Below, piece by piece: positions 1-6,288 of a DNA stretch of 10,435 bases. The first letter of the stretch is position 1. Each line of letters begins with the position of its first letter. The stretch lies in contig JAQVID010000055.1 of the NCBI GenBank assembly GCA_028695865.1, forward strand, positions 1 through 10,435. Reading direction: 5' to 3'. The DNA is from Thermoguttaceae bacterium (GTDB lineage Bacteria > Planctomycetota > Planctomycetia > Pirellulales > Thermoguttaceae). The notes beneath the pieces were generated by a model. That model was not told the DNA's origin. It did no database searches and saw only the letters and a list, made by a program, of their open reading frames with translations. The translations under genes and the position numbers were made by a program.

Positions 1-1
1 C

Positions 2-187
2 GAATTGCGGATTTATTCGACGCCCATTCCGGCCAAAGATCGACAGGTTTCGCTCCTGTTTGATCGTAATTACCATGCGACCATCACGGAAAACTTTATG
101 GGCTATCGGAAATTCCCTCTTTTGGGATGCAAAAATGGTGTAAACACTTCTACGGAAACGAAAGAGAATAAACATGAAACCAAATGA
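2..187 (+). CDS. Possible 3' end of an unrecognised upstream gene (partial)
   Basis: One frame is open from the left edge to the TGA at 185-187. The first 40 or so codons resemble those of the genes downstream (GCG, TCG, CGG, CAG, AAA), and the peptide carries stretches such as DRQVSLLFDRNY and ENFMGYRKFPLL. If real, it would be the C-terminus of a gene starting outside the window and would overlap the following hydrolase start by 14 bases, an arrangement common in operons. I recognise no family. The last 15 codons are Thr/Lys/Asn-rich and look non-coding, and the opposite strand is also open here, so this may be chance. Another frame, ending at 61-63, is an equally possible gene end. Confidence 0.25.
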   Translation, partial: ELRIYSTPIPAKDRQVSLLFDRNYHATITENFMGYRKFPLLGCKNGVNTSTETKENKHETK

Positions 188-755
188 AACCGCTTTGATT
201 TTTATCGAATTCCAAAACGACTTTTGCAAAGAAGGCGGCAAACTTTACTCGCTTGTCGAGTCCGAACTCAAACGCAATAATACAATTGCCAACGCGGTCC
301 GACTTTTGGAAAAGGGACGTGCCGGAGGATACAAAATCATCCATTGCCCTTTTACCCTTGACAAAGAATGGATACGCAAGCACGATTGTGACGGCTTGCT
401 TCCCGGTCTTTACGATGGCGATGTTTTTCAGCCTGGTACCTGGGGGCATGAGATTATCGAAGAGCTCAAGCCGCGTCAGGACGAAATCGTTCTGGAAGGC
501 AAACGTACGTTGAGCGGATTTTCGCACACCAATCTCGGGCACCTGCTTCAATTCGCTTCGATTCAAAACGTTGTCATTTGCGGTTTTTTGACGAATATTT
601 GCGTGCAGGCGACTGCCTGGAGTGCCTATGACGCCGGCTATCGTGTACGCCTTGTTCCGAGTGCGTGTGCCGCCGCGAATGAGGAGCTTCAGCGTTATGT
701 GGAAGATCAGGTTGTGCCCATGTTGGGGGGCGCCATGACTCCGGACGAGCTTTAA
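174..755 (+). CDS. Cysteine hydrolase, isochorismatase-like family
   Basis: The 193-residue protein has the length and single-domain Rossmann-like layout of isochorismatase-type cysteine hydrolases, cytosolic enzymes that cleave amide, ester or vinyl-ether bonds through a Cys nucleophile. The family triad is visible: Asp16 in the first-strand motif FQNDF, Lys110 in EGKRTLSGF, and Cys143 in GFLTNICVQATA, preceded by the usual small turn before the TN-x-CV motif. The nicotinamidase-type metal site (an Asp-x-His pattern in the first third) is not seen, so a nicotinamidase is unlikely. The substrate cannot be read from sequence; biuret, carbamate, ureidoacrylate and unknown amide hydrolases share this fold. 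The ATG at 174 follows a weak purine-rich AAAGAG and places the FQNDF strand at the normal distance from the N-terminus. A terminator follows after about 40 bases, so the gene closes its transcript. Confidence 0.87.
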   Translation: MKPNETALIFIEFQNDFCKEGGKLYSLVESELKRNNTIANAVRLLEKGRAGGYKIIHCPFTLDKEWIRKHDCDGLLPGLYDGDVFQPGTWGHEIIEELKPRQDEIVLEGKRTLSGFSHTNLGHLLQFASIQNVVICGFLTNICVQATAWSAYDAGYRVRLVPSACAAANEELQRYVEDQVVPMLGGAMTPDEL

Positions 756-792
756 ACAGGTTCGTGTGCCCAGCGTGTTTTTTTGATTTACT

Positions 793-822
793 CCCCGTTT
801 ACCCTTGAAAAACGGGGCTTTT
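793..822 (+). terminator. Intrinsic terminator after the cysteine hydrolase
   Basis: CCCCGTTT (793-800) pairs perfectly with AAACGGGG (810-817) around a 9-base loop and is followed by CTTTT. It lies 38 bases past the hydrolase stop codon, on the expected strand. The T tract is short. Confidence 0.8.
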
Positions 823-948
823 CGGGCCGCGGCGATGATTCACTGATTGAAGCGGTGGAATCGTTGCCGTGATTCTTTTTGTGGCCTTTGTGTACTGTCA
901 GGACTCCGGAATCCTTTTTTTGCTGTATTGTGCAGTTTGCGTGGATTG

Positions 949-978
949 TGTATTTTGTTTATCATCACGCAAAATACA
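949..978. repeat. 9-bp inverted repeat upstream of the ferredoxin
   Basis: TGTATTTTG (949-957) and CAAAATACA (970-978) are perfect inverted copies separated by 12 bases. The arms are AT-rich and symmetrical, like an operator for a dimeric regulator, but could also form a hairpin in RNA. No T tract follows, so it is not a terminator. It lies about 145 bases before the ferredoxin start and upstream of the possible promoter, a position more typical of an activator site than of a repressor site. Confidence 0.45.
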
Positions 979-1010
979 TGCGTAAAGAGATGTTTTTTCT
1001 GTGGGGGGGC

Positions 1011-1039
1011 TTGATTTTTTCGCTGTTTCTCTTTATCTT
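1011..1039 (+). promoter_or_regulatory. Possible promoter of the ferredoxin gene
   Basis: TTGATT (1011-1016) and TATCTT (1034-1039) are spaced by 17 bases; each matches the sigma70 consensus at four of six positions. It would give a leader of about 80 bases before the ferredoxin. The match is modest and the surroundings are T-rich, so chance is a real alternative. Confidence 0.3.
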
Positions 1040-1111
1040 AATAGACAAGAGGAAGCTTGAACCGAATGGTGGTTTAAGCGTTGTGTTTTCCGTACTATTT
1101 GAGAATTTTTG

Positions 1112-1117
1112 AAGGAG
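1112..1117 (+). promoter_or_regulatory. Ribosome binding site deciding the ferredoxin start
   Basis: A strong AAGGAG sits six bases before the ATG at 1124. It rules out the longer in-frame TTG start at 1109, which would lie upstream of this site, and fixes the protein at 56 residues. Confidence 0.85.
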
Positions 1118-1123
1118 TCCAAG

Positions 1124-1294
1124 ATGCCCGCAGTAGTGAATACTGAAGTTTGCACCGGTTGTGGTGAATGTAAGTCCGCTTGTCCATGCGACGCCATTGA
1201 AATTGTTGATAACGTCGCGACCGTAAACGACGACTGTGCAGGCTGTGGCGTTTGCGCCGATACCTGTCCGAACAGTGCGATTACCATTGAATGA
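1124..1294 (+). CDS. Small 2[4Fe-4S] bacterial-type ferredoxin
   Basis: This 56-residue protein is a clostridial-type ferredoxin, a soluble low-potential electron carrier. Two cluster motifs are complete: CxxCxxCxxxCP with Cys10, 13, 16 and 20, and a second with Cys38, 41, 44 and 48, also followed by Pro. As is normal in this fold, the last Cys of each motif should ligate the other cluster. An extra Cys22 lies just after the first motif and is not needed for ligation. Length and internal twofold symmetry fit the family exactly, with no insertion between the motifs and no C-terminal extension of the Alvin or Azotobacter type. The gene is monocistronic, bounded by terminators before and after. 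Its redox partner is not in the window, and I see no hydrogenase, Rnf or pyruvate oxidoreductase gene nearby. Confidence 0.95.
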   Translation: MPAVVNTEVCTGCGECKSACPCDAIEIVDNVATVNDDCAGCGVCADTCPNSAITIE

Positions 1295-1330
1295 GTTGGG
1301 TGTAAAGCGTCCGATTTGTTTTTTTATGAG

Positions 1331-1380
1331 CCGGAATCAATATGGAATCGATTTTTTCTTATTGATTGCCGGTTTTTTTT
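1331..1380 (+). terminator. Intrinsic terminator after the ferredoxin
   Basis: CCGGAATCAAT (1331-1341) pairs with ATTGATTGCCGG (1361-1372) with one bulged base and a 19-base loop, followed by eight T (1373-1380). It begins 37 bases after the ferredoxin stop. The long T tract makes it convincing. Confidence 0.85.
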
Positions 1381-1525
1381 CAGGAATACATTGCATTGAG
1401 TTCCGGTAATGCGCATTCTATTGAATGATGTTGTATGTCTATTCTGTGTAGTATGTTTATATGCTTTATCTTGCCTATTGTATCTATTCGGCAGATTCCT
1501 ACACTTTCGCTTGAATACGACCCAA

Positions 1526-1553
1526 TTGACCTTGAATGCCGATGAAATATAAT
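1526..1553 (+). promoter_or_regulatory. Near-consensus sigma70-type promoter of the RND operon
   Basis: TTGACC (1526-1531, five of six consensus bases) is followed after 16 bases by a perfect TATAAT (1548-1553). Transcription would start near 1560, giving a leader of about 45 bases before the adaptor gene. It lies in the 225-base gap between the ferredoxin terminator and the operon, exactly where a promoter is needed. The rest of that gap holds only a small 5-bp hairpin (1414-1427). I see no obvious operator overlapping the promoter. Confidence 0.7.
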
Positions 1554-1605
1554 GTTTATGCGCTGTTTGCATGTCCTGTTTTTGATCACAAAGTAAAATA
1601 ATAAA

Positions 1606-2931
1606 ATGAAACACATTCGACTGTTACACCTGTTTTGCCTGTCCATTGCGATTTCGAGTATGCCTCTTGCCGGTTGCGGGGTTCATCAAGAAAAAAAACC
1701 GCTCCCGACCGAGCCGGCCATTCCGCTGGTTCGTGTTCAGCAGGTAGGGCAGGGTGTCGTTCGGGAAACGCGAACCTTCCCGGTTTTTGCGCGAGAGGGT
1801 CAGACGGCGAAGTTGTCGTTTCGGGTACCGGGTCAGTTGGAGCAGTTCGATGTGAAAATAGGGCAAAAGTTCAAAAAGGATGAGGTGATCGCCCAACTGG
1901 ACCAGCGTGACTACAAGCTTGCGATAGCGCGGATAGAAAAAGGGCTTGCGGAAGCCAACGCGGGCTTGAGCGCGATGAAAACGGGAGCGCGAGCAGAAGA
2001 CGTTGCGGCGCTTGAAGCGCAGGTCAGTGCGGCCAGTTCGCAAGCCGAGCAAGCGGAGCGTCAGTTCAAACGCATGGAGAATCTCCGTCAGGACGGTACC
2101 GTTTCAGAGGTTCAGTATGACGCGTCGAAGGCGGCAAGGGACATGGCGTTGGGAGCGAAGTCGGCGTTGTCCAAGCAGCTAGAGAAAGCGCGACGAGGTT
2201 CGCGACAAGAAGAAATAGACATGATGAACGCGAAGATTGCCGGGCTCAATATTGATTTGCAACTTGCGCGGAATAAACTGGGCGACACGACGCTGAAAGC
2301 TCCTTTTGACGGCACGGTTTCGGAGAAATATTTTGATAATCACGAAGTGGTTCTGCCGGGCGCGGCGATTATTTCACTGACAGACGCGCGGGAAATTGAA
2401 GCAACGTTGAGTATACCGCAGGAGATAGTTCTTCGTAAAGGAGACATAGAGCAAATCCAGTGCGAATTCGAAACGTTTTCGGGTCGATTGGTTGCGAGGA
2501 TCAAGGAGATCGGTCAGTCGGTGCAATCGGGTAATCTTTCGTGGCCCATGACGATAGGAATAACGCTTCCGACCGAGAAGGGAGAGCAGAAGATACTGCC
2601 GGGCATGACGGGCACGGCCTATTTGGAGATGAAGTCGTCGAACGAGACGTTTTCGCTTCCGAACGCGGCCTTGATTCCTGGCACAGCGGGCACGAGTACG
2701 GACGAATCGGCGGTGTGGCTGGTGAATGCAGAAACCGGAACGGTTACGCGTCAGGTGATCAAGACCGGAGCTCTTTCGAAAGACGGCGTTGTCGTTGAGT
2801 TGGGGTTGAAGCCGGGCGACAAAGTTGTCGTGGCCGGAGCGAGATTCCTGAAAGACGGTCAGCAGGTTCGTCTGGAAGGTGCGCAGTCGGACGAAAAACA
2901 AGAAAAAAACGCAAGTACCACACAGAAATAG
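1606..2931 (+). CDS. RND efflux periplasmic adaptor (membrane fusion) lipoprotein
   Basis: This 441-residue protein is the HlyD/AcrA-type adaptor that joins an inner-membrane RND pump to an outer-membrane channel. A lipoprotein signal peptide ends in the lipobox LAGC, so Cys24 should be lipidated and anchor it in the periplasm. Domains in order: first half of the lipoyl-like domain (about 68-103, with VPGQLEQFDVKIGQ), a long alpha-helical coiled-coil hairpin (about 104-226, rich in Ala, Glu, Gln and Lys), second lipoyl half (about 227-262, LKAPFDGTVSEKY), beta-barrel (263-345), membrane-proximal domain (346-425) and a polar tail. The ATG start has only weak purine-rich sequence upstream and no clear Shine-Dalgarno, but it gives a complete signal peptide. 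The permease gene follows after 16 bases, so they form one operon and one pump. The substrate is not readable. Confidence 0.95.
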   Translation: MKHIRLLHLFCLSIAISSMPLAGCGVHQEKKPLPTEPAIPLVRVQQVGQGVVRETRTFPVFAREGQTAKLSFRVPGQLEQFDVKIGQKFKKDEVIAQLDQRDYKLAIARIEKGLAEANAGLSAMKTGARAEDVAALEAQVSAASSQAEQAERQFKRMENLRQDGTVSEVQYDASKAARDMALGAKSALSKQLEKARRGSRQEEIDMMNAKIAGLNIDLQLARNKLGDTTLKAPFDGTVSEKYFDNHEVVLPGAAIISLTDAREIEATLSIPQEIVLRKGDIEQIQCEFETFSGRLVARIKEIGQSVQSGNLSWPMTIGITLPTEKGEQKILPGMTGTAYLEMKSSNETFSLPNAALIPGTAGTSTDESAVWLVNAETGTVTRQVIKTGALSKDGVVVELGLKPGDKVVVAGARFLKDGQQVRLEGAQSDEKQEKNASTTQK

Positions 2932-2947
2932 AGAGACGTCCAAAATC

Positions 2948-5900
2948 ATGTTGCCTAAATTTGCGATTCATAACAGAACTCTTATTGGCGTCTGCGTTTT
3001 GCTCATTATCTGCGGCGGTATCTGGTCGTATTTAACGATGGGACGACTTGAGGACCCGGAGTTCTCAATTAAAACGGCCGTCGTCGTGACGATCTATCCC
3101 GGAGCAACGGCCGAGGAAGTTGAGCAGCGGGTAACGAATGTTGTTGAGCGTGCCGCGCAGCAGGTTAAAGGCGTGGAGACGATTCGTTCGTTTTCGAAGC
3201 CGGGCGTTTCGTTTGTCATGGTTGATCTGTTTGATACGGTCGCCGTGGACGATATGCCGGTTGTGTGGCAGGAACTTCGTAATAAAGTTGGCGATACGAA
3301 ATTGGAATTGCCGCTCGAAACGCTTCCTCCTATCGTGAAAGACGATTTCGGCGATGTGTACGGAATTGTGATCGCGCTGTCGGCAGACGGTTTTTCAGAC
3401 GCGGAACTTCGGGACATGGCCCGGTCGCTTCAGAAAGAACTTCTGTTGGTCGATCAGGTTCGGCGGGTCGAGCTTTGGGGGCTTCCGGAAGAACGTATTG
3501 AAATTGATATTTCCCGGGCCAAAATGACCGAATTGAACGTACATCCGTTGTCGGTCGTGCTTGCGCTCCAGTCGCAAAATATCACAGGTGATTCGGGCGA
3601 AATGACCATTGGCGACGAAAAAATTCGTGTAACGCCCAATGGTTCGTTTCAATCGATAGAAGAGATTGAGAATCTGATCCTGCCCGACGGTACAGCGGCC
3701 CAACTTGCCGAAATTGCCCGGCGCGTCGCCAGTGGAACGCCTATTGCCGGTCTGTTGGCCAAATTGTCGCAAAGCAAAGGGGAAGGAAGCCGCCTGTTGA
3801 GACTTCGCGATATTGCCAGTGTCAATCGGGTTGCCAAAGAAGAGCCGTCGAAGATCATGCGGTCGAATGGCAAAAGAGCCGTTGCGATAGCACTTTCGCC
3901 GATTCCAAATGGAAATGTGATTCGCATGGGGCATCTGGTTCAGGAACGGCTGAATCAGATAAAAGCCCAATGGCCGCTTGGGGTCGATTACGAAATCGTG
4001 AGTTATCAGCCGCAAAATGTGGAAATATCGATTCACGCGTTTACGAAAAACTTGCGTGAGGCGATTATTATCGTGACACTCGTCGTCATGATCGCCATGG
4101 GTTGGCGAAGTGGTCTTTTGATTACAAGCAGTCTTTTGATCGTGATTTTGGGAACGTTGTGCGTACTCAAGCCGATTGGAATGGACTTGCACCGTTCCTC
4201 ACTTGGGGCTCTCATAATCGCGCTTGGTATTCTCGTGGACGACGCGGTTGTCGTCGGCGACCTGATTCTTGTGCGCATGCAGCGCGGCATGGACCGCGAG
4301 AAAGCGTGTATCGAAGGAGCGCACCGCGCGGCCAATCAGCTTCTCGGCGCGACCATCGTTGGAGCACTTGCGTTTTGGCCCATATATTTGTCGCCGGGGA
4401 AAACAGGGCAATATGCCGGAGCACTGTTTGTCGTGCTTGCGATTTCGCTCATGATCAGCTGGTTTGTCGCCATGCTGCAAACGCCGGTCGTCTATTATAT
4501 GTTCGTGCACCCTCCCAAGGCTGACGACCGCAAAGACCCGCATGGCGGACCGGTTTACCGAATGTATCGTCACATGCTGGAGACGGTGCTTCATCACAAG
4601 ACGCTTGCGCTGCTCCTCCTTGTTGGGCTCCTTTACTTATCGGCCCAGGGTTTTAAATTAGTCCCAAAGATATTCTTTCCTCGCGCTCAAAGAACGCAGT
4701 TCATGGTTGATTACTGGTTGCCGGAAGGTTCGTCAATAAAAGCCGTGCAAGAAGACACGGCCAAGATAGAAGAATATCTCAAAGGTTTGGAAGGAGTGAA
4801 AAACATCGGTTCGTTCCTGGGGAGTGGTCCGCCCCGATTTTACCTCCCTTATGAGCCGGAATTTCCCAATTCGAGTTACGGTCAACTCGTTGTTAATGTG
4901 AATTCGCTTAAAGATATTGACCGACTGATTCCGCAAGTTGATCAATGGATTGAAGATCATTTTCCGCAGGCCCAAACCAGAGTACAGCGTTTTGCGCTCG
5001 GCCCGACCACGAAAACCGAAGTGGAAGTTCGTGTAAGTGGTCCGGAGATAGAGACTCTTCGCAAAATCGCGGATCAGGTGCGCGATGTACTCAACGCGGA
5101 ACCGACCGCGACGTTTGTTCGTGACAACTGGCGTGAAATGATTCCGACCTGGTCGCCTGAATATTCGCAAAGCAAGGGAACTCGTGCTCTGGTTTCCCGG
5201 GGCGAAATGATCTTTTCGCTCCGTTGGGCGACCAAAGGATTGCCCATCGCGTCCTACGCCGACGGCGAAACGTTGCTCCCTATTGTTGTTCGCTCGGCTC
5301 CGGCGGACCGCGATAGTACTGAAGTACTCGAAACCACACCCGTTTGGGGGCACTCGCTCGATAGTGTACCGCTCAGTCAGGTGACCGAAGGAAATCGTCT
5401 TCAGTGGGAACCGGGCCAAATCCACAGACGCAACCGGATTCGAACCATTACGGTCGGAGCCGATGCTGTTGCCGGGAGCGATTGGTCGTCCCTGATGAAA
5501 AAAATCAAGCCGATTATTGAGAAAATCGATGTTCCGGAAGGATATAAAATCGAATGGGGTGGTCAATATTTTGAATCAGCCAAGGCGACCGGAACGCTGA
5601 TGAGCAAGTTGCCCATCGCATTGATTTTCATGATGTTGATTGTAGTTGCGCTGTTCAACGCTATTCGTCAGCCGCTGATTATCGTGTTGACGTTTCCGCT
5701 TGCGGCGATTGGTATTACCTGTGGAATGCTTCTGTTTCGCATGCCGTTTGGATTCATGGCTCTTATTGGCGCGATGAGTTTACTGGGCATGATGGTGCGT
5801 AACGGCGTGGTTCTCATGGACCAAATTGACGAAGAACTTGCCAAAGGGGACGATCCGTATCATGCCATCGTCGACGCGTCGGTCGAAAGAATGCGTCCTG

Positions 5901-6094
5901 TTACCGTGGCGGCCATGACCGTTATTGTCGGTATGGTTCCGCTTTTAACCGATCCTTTGTTCGATTCGATGGCCACTGCGATCATGTTCGGTTTGATCTT
6001 TGCAACATTTTTAACGCTTTTTGTTGTACCGGCTTTCTATATGATTCTGTTTAGGGTGAAATTGCCCCCTTGTTCAAAAAACGAATCTCGGTAA
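2948..6094 (+). CDS. RND efflux permease, HAE1/AcrB-like
   Basis: A protein of 1048 residues, normal for tripartite RND pumps, which export drugs or other amphiphiles from the periplasm in exchange for protons. The first membrane helix (about 11-31) leads into porter domain motifs such as YPGATAEEVEQRV; a second porter half begins after about residue 555, giving the usual two-repeat layout with twelve helices. The helix-4 proton relay is intact (GILVDDAVVV, Asp431 and Asp432). In helix 10 the position of AcrB Lys940 is Arg951 (MMVRNGVVLMD), and the residue matching AcrB Thr978 appears to be Ala. About 35 extra residues (246-281) interrupt the first docking-domain region. The ATG at 2948 was preferred over an upstream in-frame TTG at 2879, which would add a highly basic leader inside the adaptor gene. 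GAGAG overlapping the adaptor stop is the likely, weak ribosome binding site. No outer-membrane factor gene accompanies it. Confidence 0.96.
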   Translation: MLPKFAIHNRTLIGVCVLLIICGGIWSYLTMGRLEDPEFSIKTAVVVTIYPGATAEEVEQRVTNVVERAAQQVKGVETIRSFSKPGVSFVMVDLFDTVAVDDMPVVWQELRNKVGDTKLELPLETLPPIVKDDFGDVYGIVIALSADGFSDAELRDMARSLQKELLLVDQVRRVELWGLPEERIEIDISRAKMTELNVHPLSVVLALQSQNITGDSGEMTIGDEKIRVTPNGSFQSIEEIENLILPDGTAAQLAEIARRVASGTPIAGLLAKLSQSKGEGSRLLRLRDIASVNRVAKEEPSKIMRSNGKRAVAIALSPIPNGNVIRMGHLVQERLNQIKAQWPLGVDYEIVSYQPQNVEISIHAFTKNLREAIIIVTLVVMIAMGWRSGLLITSSLLIVILGTLCVLKPIGMDLHRSSLGALIIALGILVDDAVVVGDLILVRMQRGMDREKACIEGAHRAANQLLGATIVGALAFWPIYLSPGKTGQYAGALFVVLAISLMISWFVAMLQTPVVYYMFVHPPKADDRKDPHGGPVYRMYRHMLETVLHHKTLALLLLVGLLYLSAQGFKLVPKIFFPRAQRTQFMVDYWLPEGSSIKAVQEDTAKIEEYLKGLEGVKNIGSFLGSGPPRFYLPYEPEFPNSSYGQLVVNVNSLKDIDRLIPQVDQWIEDHFPQAQTRVQRFALGPTTKTEVEVRVSGPEIETLRKIADQVRDVLNAEPTATFVRDNWREMIPTWSPEYSQSKGTRALVSRGEMIFSLRWATKGLPIASYADGETLLPIVVRSAPADRDSTEVLETTPVWGHSLDSVPLSQVTEGNRLQWEPGQIHRRNRIRTITVGADAVAGSDWSSLMKKIKPIIEKIDVPEGYKIEWGGQYFESAKATGTLMSKLPIALIFMMLIVVALFNAIRQPLIIVLTFPLAAIGITCGMLLFRMPFGFMALIGAMSLLGMMVRNGVVLMDQIDEELAKGDDPYHAIVDASVERMRPVTVAAMTVIVGMVPLLTDPLFDSMATAIMFGLIFATFLTLFVVPAFYMILFRVKLPPCSKNESR
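3683..3790 (+). other. Extra segment within the RND permease docking region
   Basis: About 36 codons (permease residues 246-281), rich in Ala, Leu and Gly with the helical run AQLAEIARRVASG, sit between the strand ending NLILPDG and the conserved RLRDIASV. In AcrB these two elements are almost adjacent. The reading frame continues cleanly through the segment and codon use matches the flanks, so it is part of the protein, not a sequencing artefact. The comparison was made by eye from memory of AcrB. Confidence 0.55.
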
Positions 6095-6113
6095 AATAGA
6101 CATTGAATTTAAT

Positions 6114-6188
6114 CGGGGCGTAGCGCAGCCTGGCTAGCGCACCTGCTTTGGGAGCAGGGGGTCGCTGGTTCGAATCCAGTCGCCCCGA
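6114..6188 (+). tRNA. tRNA-Pro (anticodon UGG)
   Basis: The 75 bases fold as a complete cloverleaf. The acceptor stem CGGGGCG (6114-6120) pairs perfectly with CGCCCCG (6181-6187), with A6188 as discriminator. The D arm spans 6123-6140. The anticodon stem CCTGC/GCAGG encloses loop TTTGGGA, giving TGG at 6149-6151, which reads proline CCA and, with wobble modification, other CCN codons. A five-base variable loop follows, then a T arm with loop TTCGAAT (6169-6175). The 3' CCA is not encoded, so a CCA-adding enzyme is needed. It begins 19 bases after the permease stop with no terminator between. Eight T residues (6189-6196) follow the acceptor stem directly and could help end the transcript. Confidence 0.98.
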
Positions 6189-6272
6189 TTTTTTTTACAT
6201 TCTTAGGAATGTCCAATGTGTGTTGGTTCACTGTTTGCCGTGTCAACGGTGCCGTTCGTTTATATGAATTAC

Positions 6273-6278
6273 AAGGAG
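6273..6278 (+). promoter_or_regulatory. Ribosome binding site of the pyrophosphatase
   Basis: AAGGAG lies ten bases before the ATG at 6289, the only well-placed start that gives an intact signal peptide. I see no convincing promoter between the tRNA and this gene; a TATATG at 6261-6266 is too close to the ribosome site to be a sure -10 element. Confidence 0.75.
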
Positions 6279-6288
6279 TTTCAGAGTT

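Larger units (their letters stand above)
823..1123. other. Intergenic region upstream of the ferredoxin
   Basis: This 300-base stretch has no credible gene. A 77-codon TTG-started frame (879-1112) runs through it but is Phe/Leu/Val-rich, has no ribosome binding site and matches nothing I know. The region contains a 9-bp inverted repeat (949-978), a run of seven G (1003-1009) and a possible promoter (1011-1039), listed separately where useful. A weak four-bp hairpin followed by T residues at 900-921 is too short to call a terminator. Confidence 0.5.

Noticed and set aside
900..921. Small hairpin followed by seven T as a terminator
   Set aside because: Only four outer base pairs (AGGA/TCCT) form around a self-complementary core too short to loop; a proper terminator already lies upstream at 793-822.
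879..1112. 77-codon frame upstream of the ferredoxin with a hydrophobic stretch
   Set aside because: It starts at TTG inside a T-rich region with no ribosome site. The Phe/Leu/Val run is what T-rich DNA encodes by chance.
3395..5566. Two minus-strand frames (3395-4192 and 4733-5566) antisense to the RND permease
   Set aside because: Same codon-bias effect; the sense frame is a complete RND permease and the antisense products show no recognisable fold or start signal.
6171..6196. The 3' end of tRNA-Pro as an integration (att) site
   Set aside because: I found no second copy of the tRNA end in the window, no integrase gene, and the downstream gene is a housekeeping-type ion pump.
6197..6212. 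ACATTC/GAATGT hairpin after the tRNA
   Set aside because: Six base pairs with a four-base loop and no T tract after it; likely chance.
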